Below, in pieces: positions 26,905 through 36,990 of a stretch of DNA of 64,000 nucleotides; within the stretch, counting starts at the first letter, position 1; every line of letters begins with the position of its first letter. This DNA is from Pseudoalteromonas luteoviolacea NCIMB 1944. Lineage in GTDB: Bacteria; Pseudomonadota; Gammaproteobacteria; Enterobacterales; Alteromonadaceae. The DNA lies in assembly GCF_001625565.1 (NCBI RefSeq), contig NZ_AUXS01000013.1, positions 210,099-274,098 on the forward strand, in the 5' to 3' direction. The position numbers were made by a program, and so were the translations under genes. A model generated the notes under the pieces. That model had not been told where the DNA came from, did no database searches, and saw nothing but the letters and a program-made list of their open reading frames with translations.

Positions 26905-28221
26905 TACCTGCGTACACCTTATCATATTCCACTACTTACTCTCGCAGCGCCGATGATTTTATCAAATATTTCGGTACCACTGCTAGGGTTAGTTGATACT
27001 GCTGTGATAGGCCATTTAAGTCATGCTCACTATTTAGCGGGCATCGCGCTTGGCTCGGGCAGTATTGCGTTGTTATTTTGGCTTGCCAGCTTTTTGCGTA
27101 TGAGTACAACTGGGGAAATAGCACAAGCTTATGGCGAGAAAAATCAAGCTCGTTCATACCAATCTTTGTTGGCAAGTATGACCATTGCCCTGCTATTTGC
27201 TATGTCGCTCATTGGGTTATCGCCATTTTTACTGGAGGTGATAGAGCGGCTAGCCAACCCCAGCAGCGATGTTATGGAACAAGCCTCGCTCTACTTTTCA
27301 ATCCGTATATACAGTGCGCCTGCGGCAATGATGAATTTGGTCTTGCTGGGCTTTATGTTGGGATTACAGTATGGCAAGGGGCCTTTCTATATTGTGTTGT
27401 TTACTAACCTAGTCAACATCGTTTTGGATTTACTGTTTGTCATTGGTTTTGAATGGGGAGTAGCTGGTGCTGCGTGGGCGTCTGTTATCGCCGACTATAG
27501 TGCATTGGCGTTGGCTGTGTGGCTAACCAGCTCACTACTGAAAAAGAAGGGGTGGATATTTTTGTGGTTAAGACCGAGCCGCCAACACCTTATTCATTTA
27601 TTGACCTTGAATAAAGATATCTTTATTCGCTCACTGGTATTGCAATTGTGTTTTAGCTTCATGACATTTTATGGTGCACGGTTAGGGGATAATACGCTTG
27701 CTGCAAACGCCGTGTTGCTCAACTTTTTAATGCTGGTGAGCTTTGCAATGGATGGCATTGCATATGCGGTTGAAGCAAAAGTCGGGCAGGCAAAAGGTGA
27801 AAAAGATACCGAAAAATTAAAATCATGGGTTGCTGTGAGCGTACTGTGGGGCGGTGTTTTTGCAATACTTTATTGTTTTGTGTTTGCTGTTTTTGGGCCG
27901 ACTATCATTGGTATGTTAACCAGTATTCCAAGTGTTGTGGAAACGGCATTGGTTTACTTACCTTGGCTTATAGTATTGCCTTTAATCGCGATGAACTGCT
28001 TTCTTTTCGATGGTGTGTTTGTTGGATTAACAAGGGCAAGAGAAATGCGTAACAGTATGATATTTTCTGCATTGTTTGGTTTTTTCCTGCCCGTTTATTT
28101 GCTGCTGGACCATGGCAATCACGCACTGTGGTTAGCGATGACATGTTTTATGGCTCTGCGTGGAATTACTTTGATTTACCGTTATCGAAAGCTTGACGTG
28201 CAGAACGCCTTGCTGAAATAA
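26890..28221 (+). CDS. dinF: MATE efflux protein, DinF subfamily
   Basis: 443 residues, 12 predicted spans. The N-terminal sequence PMILSNISVPLLGLVDTAVIGHL is diagnostic of the DinF branch of the MATE/MOP exporters, followed by FLRMSTTGEIAQAYG. DinF proteins are cation-coupled exporters linked to oxidative stress and toxic organic compounds. The chosen ATG lies inside the first codons of the divergent deacetylase gene (15-base overlap). No LexA-type box was seen upstream, so SOS control as in E. coli is not supported here. The 3' end overlaps a small gene on the other strand. Confidence 0.9.
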   Translation: MKLFHYLRTPYHIPLLTLAAPMILSNISVPLLGLVDTAVIGHLSHAHYLAGIALGSGSIALLFWLASFLRMSTTGEIAQAYGEKNQARSYQSLLASMTIALLFAMSLIGLSPFLLEVIERLANPSSDVMEQASLYFSIRIYSAPAAMMNLVLLGFMLGLQYGKGPFYIVLFTNLVNIVLDLLFVIGFEWGVAGAAWASVIADYSALALAVWLTSSLLKKKGWIFLWLRPSRQHLIHLLTLNKDIFIRSLVLQLCFSFMTFYGARLGDNTLAANAVLLNFLMLVSFAMDGIAYAVEAKVGQAKGEKDTEKLKSWVAVSVLWGGVFAILYCFVFAVFGPTIIGMLTSIPSVVETALVYLPWLIVLPLIAMNCFLFDGVFVGLTRAREMRNSMIFSALFGFFLPVYLLLDHGNHALWLAMTCFMALRGITLIYRYRKLDVQNALLK

Positions 28222-28441
28222 CTTGCGAAAAGCGGTTTGCAAAGATCCCTAAATAGCCATACCCCGCGATCCCTAATGCTGGAAATAACACGGCGAGTCC
28301 AGCATAGCGCCAATTTGGGTCATGGTAATAGCTCAGTGCGAACAACCCCATTGCGAGCACAAATATACCAATGCCAGTAAAAAAGAATCGTAGGCTGCGC
28401 TTGGGGTCGGACCCCAAGCGATAGATAAACTGCGTAAACAT
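28166..28441 (-). CDS. Small membrane protein, 91 aa, function unknown
   Basis: Two hydrophobic segments (about 22-42 and 50-70 from the ATG at 28441), a positively charged N-terminus, and a basic C-terminus (ISARRSARQAF). A GTG start at 28474, overlapping the nfuA end, is also possible. It lies directly downstream of nfuA on the same strand and its 3' end overlaps dinF by 56 bases. I do not recognise a characterised family. Confidence 0.65.
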   Translation of the reverse strand: MFTQFIYRLGSDPKRSLRFFFTGIGIFVLAMGLFALSYYHDPNWRYAGLAVLFPALGIAGYGYLGIFANRFSQVISARRSARQAFDNGKSK

Positions 28442-28451
28442 ACTGAATCGG

Positions 28452-29027
28452 TTAGTAGTATGAGTGGTCGCCACGTGCGTGCTCTGTTATATCGCGCACG
28501 CCTGTGATTTCGTCAAATTTTGCAACCATTTCTTTCTCAATGCCTTCTTTTAGAGTGACATCGATCATTGAGCAACCGTTACAGCCGCCACCAAATTGCA
28601 ATACGGCGATGCCTTCGGCTGTGATCTCTACTAGGCTCACCTGACCGCCGTGATTGGCAAGCTGTGGGTTAACATCAGTGACTAACATATGCTCCACACG
28701 CTCTGCCAAGCTCGCGTCATCTTTGAGCTTTTTCGCTTTTGCATTGGGCGCTTTTAATGTGAGTTGACTACCCATTTTGTCGGTAACAAAATCGATTTCT
28801 GCTTCTTCAAGAAAAGGCGCACTTTCTTCATCGACGATGGCATCAAATCCGTTAAAGTTAAAGCGCATATCGCTTTGCTCAACAGCATCTGCAGGACAGT
28901 AAGAAACACCACATTCAGCTTGTGCAGTTCCTGGGTTTACAACAAATACGCGGATACTCGTGCCATCAGCTTGGTCGCTGAGCAGTTTGGCAAAATGTGT
29001 TTGGGCTGATTCTGAAATTGTGATCAT
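28452..29027 (-). CDS. nfuA: Fe/S biogenesis protein NfuA
   Basis: 191 residues: an N-terminal degenerate A-type scaffold domain (about 1-95, [15 protein letters not shown]) and a C-terminal Nfu domain with the cluster-binding CNGCS in [14 protein letters not shown]. NfuA carries a [4Fe-4S] cluster to target apoproteins, especially under oxidative stress or iron limitation. The neighbourhood nfuA, comF(gntX), bioH matches E. coli, with one extra gene (M14 peptidase) inserted. Confidence 0.95.
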   Translation of the reverse strand: MITISESAQTHFAKLLSDQADGTSIRVFVVNPGTAQAECGVSYCPADAVEQSDMRFNFNGFDAIVDEESAPFLEEAEIDFVTDKMGSQLTLKAPNAKAKKLKDDASLAERVEHMLVTDVNPQLANHGGQVSLVEITAEGIAVLQFGGGCNGCSMIDVTLKEGIEKEMVAKFDEITGVRDITEHARGDHSYY

Positions 29028-29171
29028 AATCTGGCTATACTTGACTAATTTACTCGGTTACTCCCTATGATACTCCCCTCGTCCGGTTGTAGCTAGTGTT
29101 GGACGTAAAAATTTGCGGTAAATTGGGTCAACTTGTTAGCTTATAAGTGAGCGATTTAAGATGGAATTAGT

Positions 29172-31706
29172 ATGAGAATATTTTTGTTACTGCTGGCTTT
29201 CTTTGTATTTGCAAGCCATGCGAAGCCGATCACCTATTATTTTTCCCCCGATATAAAATTTGACCAAAATATTACTAAACCCAGCGAAGTTTTGGGTTAT
29301 GAAGTGGGTGAGTGGCATGTACGTCATGACCAGTTAGTTCACTACCTCACTTTACTCGCTAAGCAAAGCCCAAGGATTAGCTTATCGACCATTGGCTACA
29401 GTCATGAGCAGCGACCTTTATTACAGCTTGCAATCACTAACCCTACGCAACTAGAGAAGTTAGAGTCGTTGCGCGAAGCACATCTGACCAGTTTAAAAGA
29501 GGGCGAAACATCACCAAGTGCTCCTAATGTAATATGGATGGGATATAGCGTACATGGTAATGAGCCGTCAGGCAGCAATGCAGCGATGCTGGTGGCCTAC
29601 TATTTAGCCGCAGCGCAGGGAGAGGAGGTTGAACATATATTGAAAAATAATATCATTTTGCTTGATCCTGCGATGAACCCAGATGGATTAGCACGCTTTG
29701 CTCACTGGGCTAACAGTCACAAAGGACAGACATTGTCGTCGGACCCGGCTCATCGAGAGCATGTAGAATCTTGGCCATCGGCGCGTACGAATCACTATTG
29801 GTTCGACTTAAATCGAGATTGGCTATTATTACAACATCCTGAATCCATTGCGCGAGTTGCACAGTTTCATCGTTGGAAGCCAACAGTGCTCACTGATTTT
29901 CATGAGATGGGAACAAATAGCAGCTACTTTTTTCAACCAGGGATCCCATCTAGAACGCATCCAATTACGCCAAAAAAGAATCAAACTCTGACTCACGCCC
30001 TGGCAAAATATCATGCTCAAACATTAGATAAAGAGCGGCAACTATATTTTACTCAAGAAAGTTTTGATGACTTTTACATAGGCAAAGGTTCAACCTATCC
30101 AGATGTAAATGGAACGATTGGGATTTTATTTGAACAAGCGAGCAGTAGAGGCCACGTTCAAGAGTCTATAAACGGTGAGTTATATTTTCATCGCACTATT
30201 AAGAATCAATTGCTCACGTCATTGTCCACATTCACTGGTGCTACAGAACACAAAGAAGCTTTAATGGCGTATCAAAGAAGTTTTTTTGCTGAAGCCGAGC
30301 ACTTAGCTAGCAAAGAAAAGTTCAAGGGGTATATTGTTGCAAAAGGAAAAGATACATATCGTTTTAAGCAATTCGCAGCTTTACTTAAAAGCCATCAAAT
30401 CAATGCTTACCCTATAACAAAAGCGATCACTATAGCTGACCATGAATATCAAGTTGGTGATTTATTTGTTCCTTTGCAACAACAGCAATATCGCTTTATC
30501 AAAGCTGCTTTTTCTACGCAGACAGAATTTGAAGACAACACCTTTTACGACGTATCGGGCTGGACATTACCTTATGCGTTTGATTTGAACTTTTCTGCTG
30601 TTACTAGCAGTTGGGGGCTAAAGTATAGCGAGTCACCTTGGGAGCCAACACAGTCTAGTTTTTCTGCAGAGCAAGTATCTAATGCCTATGCTTATGCCTT
30701 TGAATGGCATCATTATTTAGCACCAAAGCTACTCAACTTATTGTTGAAAGAGGGATTTGAAGTTAGGGGGGCACTAAAGCCTTTTACCGCGCAAACACAG
30801 CATGGACAGCAGCCTTTTTCCGCTGGCAGCATTGTGATCCCAGCAGGACTTCAAACACTACCCAATTGGCAGGTTAAGTTAGCTGATATCGCAAATAATA
30901 CAGAGATAAAGCTCTTCACAATTGACACAGGATTAACAGCGAATGGAATAGACTTAGGTTCAAGGTTAATGACCCCAATTGAGAAACCCAAAGTTTTGTT
31001 GGTTGGTGGCGAAGGTACGAGTCAATATGAAGTTGGAGAGCTGTGGTATCACTTAGACAGACATGTAAATCTAGCCCCAACAATTGTCGAACAGCACCGT
31101 TTAGGAAAAATAGACCTCTCTCGATATACACATATTATCTTGGCAGACGGCCGTTACGATCAGCTTACTAAACAGGCCAAGGCTGCAATATACTCATGGG
31201 TAAAAAGTGGCGGCATAATTTGGGGTCAAAAACGCGGCGCCAAGTGGCTAATTGAGCAGCAATTACTCAGCGTTGAAACAGTTTCAACAAAAGAAATGAA
31301 AGCATTGTTTAAGGCAGAGAATTTACCTTATTCTGAGCGTGACGCACTGGCAGCAAAACAACGCATTGCTGGCGCGATTTTTCAAGCTGATGTAGATGTG
31401 ACCCACCCATTGGCTTTTGGCTTTGAAGATAGCACACTGCCGCTTTTTAAAAATAGTACTTGGGTTATGAAACATAACAGTAAGCCCTTTAGTAATGTGC
31501 TGAAATATAGTAACGCTCCTTTGTTATCGGGATATGCGCATGAAAAGAATGTTGCACAAATAGCTAATAGCAATGCATTGGTTGCCAGGAAATATGGAAA
31601 AGGGCTGGTGATCGCAATGACCGACAACCCGGTATTTCGCGGCTATTGGTACGGCACAAGTCGACTACTAAACAACGCACTATTTTTTGCAAGCAGTGTG
31701 GAATAG
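29172..31706 (+). CDS. Secreted M14-family zinc carboxypeptidase
   Basis: 844 residues with signal peptide (RIFLLLLAFFVFASHA). The M14 domain spans about 50-360. It has the zinc motif H-x-x-E in YSVHGNEPSGSN, the substrate region FDLNRDW, and the third zinc ligand His in LTDFHEMG. The C-terminal half has a second region with KVLLVGGEG and VKSGGIIWGQKRGA that resembles the glutamine-amidotransferase-like domain seen in large M14 proteins of marine bacteria. It would trim peptides in the periplasm or outside. Single gene, divergent from nfuA, convergent with comF (4-base gap). Confidence 0.9.
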   Translation: MRIFLLLLAFFVFASHAKPITYYFSPDIKFDQNITKPSEVLGYEVGEWHVRHDQLVHYLTLLAKQSPRISLSTIGYSHEQRPLLQLAITNPTQLEKLESLREAHLTSLKEGETSPSAPNVIWMGYSVHGNEPSGSNAAMLVAYYLAAAQGEEVEHILKNNIILLDPAMNPDGLARFAHWANSHKGQTLSSDPAHREHVESWPSARTNHYWFDLNRDWLLLQHPESIARVAQFHRWKPTVLTDFHEMGTNSSYFFQPGIPSRTHPITPKKNQTLTHALAKYHAQTLDKERQLYFTQESFDDFYIGKGSTYPDVNGTIGILFEQASSRGHVQESINGELYFHRTIKNQLLTSLSTFTGATEHKEALMAYQRSFFAEAEHLASKEKFKGYIVAKGKDTYRFKQFAALLKSHQINAYPITKAITIADHEYQVGDLFVPLQQQQYRFIKAAFSTQTEFEDNTFYDVSGWTLPYAFDLNFSAVTSSWGLKYSESPWEPTQSSFSAEQVSNAYAYAFEWHHYLAPKLLNLLLKEGFEVRGALKPFTAQTQHGQQPFSAGSIVIPAGLQTLPNWQVKLADIANNTEIKLFTIDTGLTANGIDLGSRLMTPIEKPKVLLVGGEGTSQYEVGELWYHLDRHVNLAPTIVEQHRLGKIDLSRYTHIILADGRYDQLTKQAKAAIYSWVKSGGIIWGQKRGAKWLIEQQLLSVETVSTKEMKALFKAENLPYSERDALAAKQRIAGAIFQADVDVTHPLAFGFEDSTLPLFKNSTWVMKHNSKPFSNVLKYSNAPLLSGYAHEKNVAQIANSNALVARKYGKGLVIAMTDNPVFRGYWYGTSRLLNNALFFASSVE

Positions 31707-31710
31707 ACTT

Positions 31711-32388
31711 TCATAATTCCGTAATGCAGGTAGCGCAAGCCCAGACGGATTGTGCGCCTGCTGACTTGCATAGCGCGGCTATGGCATTGACTGTGGCACC
31801 GCTGGTGATCACGTCATCAATGATTAAGATCCGTTTGTGCTCTAACGTCTGTTTTAGATAAAACGCCTGCTTGGCGTTATTTTGTCGCGCTTGCTTAGAC
31901 AGCGAAACATGCGATGGTCTACTACGTTTGCCAATGGTATTGAGGATATTCGCATTGTGCTGTTTTAGCATTGGTGCCCACATTTGATAAACTTGATTGT
32001 AGCCACGATAGATCAGCCGACTACTGGGCAATGGTACGAGTATAACTCCGTCAGCACAGATAAGATTTTGCAATTTGAGCCTGTGCCACTGCGCGTCGAT
32101 AACCTGCCTGAGTACCATAGTTGCTTGGCGACTGTGTTGATATTTAACTTGTTTTACCCAAGTTGCAAGCTGTCCATGGTACCAACCACAGGCGCTCAAA
32201 CCATCACAATTTGGTAAATTAAACATACGGTTTATATCGGGGCGCAACAGCAAGTTTTGATCCGTATGGTCAAACAAAGGGAGTGATTGATGACAGCTAG
32301 TGCATAAGCCGGGGCTTTCTATATAGCATTGGCAAGTTGCGCATTTGGCTGGAAAAAAGCTTTTTGTTAAAGCTTGTAGTAGCGACAT
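31711..32388 (-). CDS. comF: ComF-family phosphoribosyltransferase-like protein (GntX)
   Basis: 225 residues from the ATG at 32388, chosen because AAGGA lies 9 bases upstream. Other in-frame ATGs lie upstream (32397 and the ORF start). The N-terminus has a zinc-ribbon of two Cys pairs (CATCQCYIESPGLCTSC), the C-terminus the PRPP-binding motif ILIIDDVITSGAT. ComF/GntX proteins are linked to DNA uptake in competent bacteria, and in some species to gluconate or biotin-related loci. Divergent from bioH with 57 bases between. Confidence 0.92.
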   Translation of the reverse strand: MSLLQALTKSFFPAKCATCQCYIESPGLCTSCHQSLPLFDHTDQNLLLRPDINRMFNLPNCDGLSACGWYHGQLATWVKQVKYQHSRQATMVLRQVIDAQWHRLKLQNLICADGVILVPLPSSRLIYRGYNQVYQMWAPMLKQHNANILNTIGKRSRPSHVSLSKQARQNNAKQAFYLKQTLEHKRILIIDDVITSGATVNAIAALCKSAGAQSVWACATCITEL

Positions 32389-32445
32389 TGCTTTCATTCC
32401 TTGAAACGATATCATAGCGGTAATTTTGGCTTGAGGCGGATTAAA

Positions 32446-33183
32446 ATGCAAAGTGAAATTGTGCTACTGCACGGTTGGGGAATGAATAAAGAAGTATGGC
32501 AGCTTATAGAGGCTGCATTGAATGATGCTTTGGGAAAGCCGGTGAAAGCCCTTAATTTACCAGGTTTTGGCGGAGAACCTATGCCTGTAGATACCTATTC
32601 ACTAGATGTGATAGTGGAGTCATTGTCTAATCGAATTCAGCCAAATAGTATTGTGATTGGCTGGTCTCTGGGTGGGTTAGTGGCAACCAAATTAGCCACC
32701 TTATATCCGGAAAAAGTAGCCAGCCTAGTGTTAGTGTCCTCAAATGCACAGTTTTGCGAGGATGAAGAATGGCCTGGTATTAAGGCGCAAGTTCTTGAGC
32801 AATTCAAAGTTCAGTTGGCAAAAGATAGCCGAAAAACAATTGAGCGCTTTTTGGCAATACAAGCTATGGGTAGCGAACACGCCAAAGCAGATATCAAGCA
32901 ACTAAAAGAGTTGTTGTTTTTGGCATCTGAGCCGCATGATACTGCTCTCAGTGCAGGTTTAGACATTTTGCAAAGCGTTGACCTAAGACCTGATTTTGCC
33001 AACTTAAAATGCCCAGTTTATGGCATTTTTGGCCGATTAGATTCGCTAGTTCCTCAAAGTGTTGCAGCTGAGCTTTCACTCATAAACCCACAATTTAGCT
33101 ATGAGATCTTACCAAAAGCATCTCATGCACCGTTTATTTCTCACCGAGATGATTTTATTAGTTACCTAAAATCAGTCCTTTAA
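32446..33183 (+). CDS. bioH: Pimeloyl-[acyl-carrier protein] methyl ester esterase BioH
   Basis: 245 residues from the ATG at 32446, preceded by GAGGCGGA. An open TTG at 32401 is unlikely. Alpha/beta-hydrolase with LLHGWGMNKEVW (oxyanion strand), nucleophile GWSLGG (Ser about 81), the acid in FGRLDSLVP and the His in KASHAPF. BioH frees pimeloyl-ACP for biotin synthesis. The chromosomal context with comF and nfuA supports BioH rather than another hydrolase. Confidence 0.93.
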   Translation: MQSEIVLLHGWGMNKEVWQLIEAALNDALGKPVKALNLPGFGGEPMPVDTYSLDVIVESLSNRIQPNSIVIGWSLGGLVATKLATLYPEKVASLVLVSSNAQFCEDEEWPGIKAQVLEQFKVQLAKDSRKTIERFLAIQAMGSEHAKADIKQLKELLFLASEPHDTALSAGLDILQSVDLRPDFANLKCPVYGIFGRLDSLVPQSVAAELSLINPQFSYEILPKASHAPFISHRDDFISYLKSVL

Positions 33184-33200
33184 AATATATTCACCTTCAA

Positions 33201-33220
33201 GGCGGCAAAAAATTGCCGCC
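33201..33220 (+). terminator. Terminator-like hairpin after bioH
   Basis: GGCGGCAA pairs perfectly with TTGCCGCC over an AAAA loop, 17 bases after the stop. The downstream T content is modest (TGCACTTTATTTT). Confidence 0.65.
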
Positions 33221-33286
33221 TGCACTTTATTTTGCACATAATATGAGCAATAATTAGGTTAGTAAAAAAGTAACTTGGAGTCTATT

Positions 33287-33595
33287 ATGCCTATTGGAGA
33301 CGTACTAAACGCAGGCGTTGAAGGTTTTAATCGTGCTCAACAAAATATTGAAAGGGCCTCTGCTGATATAAATCGTGCGACGATTGACCAGCAAAGTGAT
33401 GAACAGTTGGCTCAACAACGGCAACTTGAAGCAGCAAGACCTGAAGAGGCTGTTACGGCACCTGTTTCTCAACCTCCGAGAATTGATGAATCATTGGTCA
33501 ATTTAAAGGTGGAAGAGTTCAATGCCAAAGCAAATGCGCAGACGATTCAAACTGCTGACGAAGTGCTAGGAACTTTGATTGATATTAAAGTGTAA
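33287..33595 (+). CDS. Small hypothetical protein upstream of the SprA-related gene
   Basis: 102 residues from the ATG at 33287, with TTGGAG just before it (a TTG at 33275 is in frame). Gln/Ala-rich helical N-terminal half (IGDVLNAGVEGFNRAQQNIERA) that resembles the amphipathic start of flagellar-rod-type proteins only superficially. A second short helix lies near the C-terminus. No signal peptide. It is separated from the next gene by 2 bases, so the two form a pair. Family not recognised. Confidence 0.7.
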   Translation: MPIGDVLNAGVEGFNRAQQNIERASADINRATIDQQSDEQLAQQRQLEAARPEEAVTAPVSQPPRIDESLVNLKVEEFNAKANAQTIQTADEVLGTLIDIKV

Positions 33596-33597
33596 GT

Positions 33598-34506
33598 ATG
33601 AACATCGTCACGCCTCAACCGGCGATTAACCTCAATACCGCAAACGTCTACACGGAAACGGCTAGGCGAGATAATCAGCTGCGTGAAGTGATCCCCAAGC
33701 CCGCAGCGATCACCCCACCTGCGACGGAAAATAAAGCACTCCAAGACAATGACAAGTCTCGCACCGCAGAACATGACTCGCAAGATACATACGATGCAAA
33801 CGGACAGCTGAAAGACAGCAAATCTGTCAATGAGCGTGGCGACGAAAAAGGCGAAGGCCAGAAAGAGAATCAAACTCCAGAAGAAGAACTTTCCGAACGC
33901 GAACAGGCACAGCAGGAACAGGACGAGCAGCAGTTAAAAGAGCTCAAAGATAGAGACAGAGAAGTAAAACTCCATGAGCAGGCCCATGCGCGAGTCGGCG
34001 GTCAGTATGCTGGTGCACCGAGTTACGAATATCAACGAGGCCCAGACGGCAATAATTATGCCGTAGGTGGCCAAGTGATGATTGATGTGGCACCTGTCGA
34101 AGGGGACCCTCAGCAAACGATTGAAAAAATGCAGACTGTCAGAGCGGCGGCTTTGGCACCTGCCGAGCCTTCTGGAGCCGATAGAGCTATTGCTGCAGAT
34201 GCAACGTCAAAAATAGCGACGGCACAGGCAGAGTTGGCAAAAAAATCTATCAGTGGTTCAGAAGAAGATAATGCCCCGAGTGGGGTGCAAAAATTTCAAA
34301 ATAGGCGTTTGACTCAGGAAGGCGCAGCGCAGTCAGAGCAGCCGGTATTGGAAAGAGCGAGATTGCAACAAGAAGCCGATCCATTTGCAGTTGCATTGCC
34401 AATTGAGAGAGATCCTGAAATAGAGTCTAGAGCCCTGAGAATCGAAGGCTTTTATGGGCAAATCACAAAACCCAATGAAGACGCACAGCTTTCAGTGACA
34501 GTATAA
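33598..34506 (+). CDS. SprA-related putative metalloprotease (CJM1_0395-type family)
   Basis: 302 residues. The N-terminal 120 are hydrophilic and acidic/Gln-rich, probably disordered. The conserved core starts at LKDRDREVKLHEQAH, with HEQAH at 126-130. It continues with the family block GGQYAGAPSYEYQRGPDG, YAVGGQVMIDVAPVEGDP, and KMQTVRAAALAPAEPSG-D. HExxH-like zinc motifs suggest a peptidase, but activity has not been shown for this family as far as I know. The C-terminal 90 residues are not conserved by eye. It is paired with the small gene upstream and ends in a bidirectional terminator shared with tex. Confidence 0.8.
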   Translation: MNIVTPQPAINLNTANVYTETARRDNQLREVIPKPAAITPPATENKALQDNDKSRTAEHDSQDTYDANGQLKDSKSVNERGDEKGEGQKENQTPEEELSEREQAQQEQDEQQLKELKDRDREVKLHEQAHARVGGQYAGAPSYEYQRGPDGNNYAVGGQVMIDVAPVEGDPQQTIEKMQTVRAAALAPAEPSGADRAIAADATSKIATAQAELAKKSISGSEEDNAPSGVQKFQNRRLTQEGAAQSEQPVLERARLQQEADPFAVALPIERDPEIESRALRIEGFYGQITKPNEDAQLSVTV

Positions 34507-34529
34507 AATGGGTTTGTTTGTAATAACTA

Positions 34530-34559
34530 AAAAAAGGAAGGGCTAACCCTTCCTTTTTT
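34530..34559. terminator. Bidirectional terminator between SprA-related gene and tex
   Basis: AAAAAAGGAAGGG and CCCTTCCTTTTTT face each other over a CTAA loop, giving T tracts on both strands between two convergent genes. Confidence 0.92.
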
Positions 34560-34571
34560 GTTTGAGTATAG

Positions 34572-36905
34572 CTACTTTTTCAATTTGGCAAACGCTTCCG
34601 CAAATGCGTTACCCATGGCGGCATTGCCCTGATCACGGCGGTTGCCTTTTGAGTTGTCGCGACGTTCAGGCTTACGGCTGTGGTTTTGACCAGCTTTTTG
34701 CTGCGGCTTATTTTTATGTCCTTCGGATTGAGACGGGGTGGCATCATTCAGGCGCATCGTAAAGCTGATGCGTTTTCTATCTACATCGACTTCAATGACT
34801 TTTACTTTCACGATGTCACCAGCTTTGACCACCTCACGAGGGTCTGAAATAAACTTGTCGGTGATCGCTGAAATATGAACAAGACCATCTTGATGAACAC
34901 CTACATCAACAAAAGCACCAAAGTTAGCAACGTTAGAGACTACACCCTCAAGCACCATTCCAACTTTTAAATCAGATATTTTTTCCACTCCAGCTTTAAA
35001 TTGGGCAGTTTTAAACTCGGGGCGAGGATCTCGGCCAGGCTTATCTAACTCAGCAATAATGTCAGTAACGGTAGGTAAACCAAACTTTTCATCAACATAA
35101 TCATTCGGCGTTAACTTTTTGAGTACGTCGCTATTGCCGATTAAGTTTTGCAGCTCCAAACCGTTAGATTTAGATATTTGCTTAACCACTGGGTAAGCTT
35201 CCGGGTGAACAGCGGAGGCGTCAAGTGGATCATCACCGTCTTGAATACGTAAGAAACCGGCTGCTTGCTCAAATGCTTTTGGACCTAAACGCTCAACTTT
35301 TTTCAGTTGTTTACGGTTGGCAAAAGAGCCATTGCTGTCTCGGTATTTGACAATATTACTGGCCAGAGTTTTATTTAGTCCAGATACACGAGTGAGAAGT
35401 GGTACAGATGCTGTGTTTACATCAACGCCGACAGAGTTTACACAGTCCTCTACTACAGCTGTAAGGGTTTGCCCCAGCTGGCTTTGTGATACATCGTGCT
35501 GATATTGGCCGACACCGATTGATTTAGGTTCAATTTTAACGAGTTCAGCAAGGGGATCTTGTAATCGTCTAGCGATAGATACAGCGCCACGCAGTGATAC
35601 ATCCAAGTCAGGGAACTCATTTGCTGCAAACTCTGATGCTGAATAGACAGAAGCGCCAGCTTCACTGACCATGATTTTCGTTAAATTTAAATCTGAGGCT
35701 GCTTTTTGTACTTCGCCAGCAAGTTTATCGGTTTCTCGCGACGCAGTTCCATTGCCAATGGCAATCAGTTGTACTTTATGTTGACGAGATAACTGCTCGA
35801 TTGTTCGAATTGATTTATCCCAATGATTTTGTGGAGCATGTGGATAAATCGTTGTTGTAGAAAGTAGCTTACCAGTCGCATCAACAATCGCAATCTTACA
35901 GCCAGTTCGCAAACCAGGATCAATACCCATGGTTACTTTTGGTCCTGCAGGCGCAGCCATTAATAGGTCTTGCAAGTTTTTAGCAAATACGTCTATTGCC
36001 CCACTTTCTGCTTTTTCTCTCAAAGAACCTAGGAATTCATTTTCAAGGTGCAGAGCTAATTTGATTTTCCAAGCCCATTGCACCACGACCATTAACCAAT
36101 CGCTGGCATTGGCACCTTGTACTTTCAATCCATAATGATCTGCGATCATTTGAGCACAGTATTGTTGATGGTCTTGCGCTTCTGGTTCAGGGTTAATGGT
36201 TAATTGTAAAATACCTTCATTACGCGCCCTGAGCATTGCCAATGCACGGTGCGAAGGTACTTTTGAAAGCGCTTCGTTGTGCTCAAAGTAATCTCTGTAT
36301 TTACTGCCTGCTTCTTCTTGTCCTTTGACCACGCGACTTTGTAATTGAGCATTGTCGGTGATGTGTTTTCTGAATTTAGCAAGCAACTTGGCATCTTCAG
36401 CAAAACGTTCCATTAAAATAAACTTAGCGCCTTCAAGTACGCTTTTTACATCGGCAAATCCGGCGTCAGCGTTTGTGAAGTCTTGTGCCATTTGTTCTGG
36501 CGATAATTGTGGATCCGCAAAAAGTTGATCGGCTAGTGGCTCTAACCCAGCCTCTATCGCAATTTGACCTTTGGTTCTGCGCTTTGGCTTATAGGGTAAA
36601 TACAGGTCTTCAAGCTCCGTTTTACTGCTGGCTTGTGCAATATCACTGGCGAGTTGAGATGATAATTTGCCCTGCTCTTCGATTGTTTTGATAATAAATG
36701 CACGTCTTTCTTCTAACTCTCTTAGATATGAAAGGCGTTGTTCCAAAAGACGCAGTTGAGAGTCATCTAAGCCACCAGTGGCTTCTTTACGATAACGGGC
36801 GATAAAGGGAACTGTTGCGCCCTCATCTAACAATGTGGTGGCTGCCAGCACTTGCTGTTCTGAGGCATTTAGCTCTTGGGCTAAACGAGCTGAGATGTTG
36901 CTCAT
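34572..36905 (-). CDS. tex: Tex/YhgF-family transcription accessory RNA-binding protein
   Basis: 777 residues. N-terminal Tex helical region ([38 protein letters not shown]), YqgF/RNase H-like domain ([17 protein letters not shown]), helix-hairpin-helix repeats ([16 protein letters not shown]), and a C-terminal S1 domain ([31 protein letters not shown]). A basic Lys/Arg/Gln tail follows. Tex binds nucleic acids and affects transcription and virulence genes; its biochemical role is still debated. Located next to greB as in E. coli. Confidence 0.96.
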   Translation of the reverse strand: MSNISARLAQELNASEQQVLAATTLLDEGATVPFIARYRKEATGGLDDSQLRLLEQRLSYLRELEERRAFIIKTIEEQGKLSSQLASDIAQASSKTELEDLYLPYKPKRRTKGQIAIEAGLEPLADQLFADPQLSPEQMAQDFTNADAGFADVKSVLEGAKFILMERFAEDAKLLAKFRKHITDNAQLQSRVVKGQEEAGSKYRDYFEHNEALSKVPSHRALAMLRARNEGILQLTINPEPEAQDHQQYCAQMIADHYGLKVQGANASDWLMVVVQWAWKIKLALHLENEFLGSLREKAESGAIDVFAKNLQDLLMAAPAGPKVTMGIDPGLRTGCKIAIVDATGKLLSTTTIYPHAPQNHWDKSIRTIEQLSRQHKVQLIAIGNGTASRETDKLAGEVQKAASDLNLTKIMVSEAGASVYSASEFAANEFPDLDVSLRGAVSIARRLQDPLAELVKIEPKSIGVGQYQHDVSQSQLGQTLTAVVEDCVNSVGVDVNTASVPLLTRVSGLNKTLASNIVKYRDSNGSFANRKQLKKVERLGPKAFEQAAGFLRIQDGDDPLDASAVHPEAYPVVKQISKSNGLELQNLIGNSDVLKKLTPNDYVDEKFGLPTVTDIIAELDKPGRDPRPEFKTAQFKAGVEKISDLKVGMVLEGVVSNVANFGAFVDVGVHQDGLVHISAITDKFISDPREVVKAGDIVKVKVIEVDVDRKRISFTMRLNDATPSQSEGHKNKPQQKAGQNHSRKPERRDNSKGNRRDQGNAAMGNAFAEAFAKLKK

Positions 36906-36990
36906 GCAAAATCCTTATAAAGTTCAATTAGCTACGCTAAAAAATCTATTAAGCGTTGGGGTTTATCATACCATATTAGTGGAAAATTTA

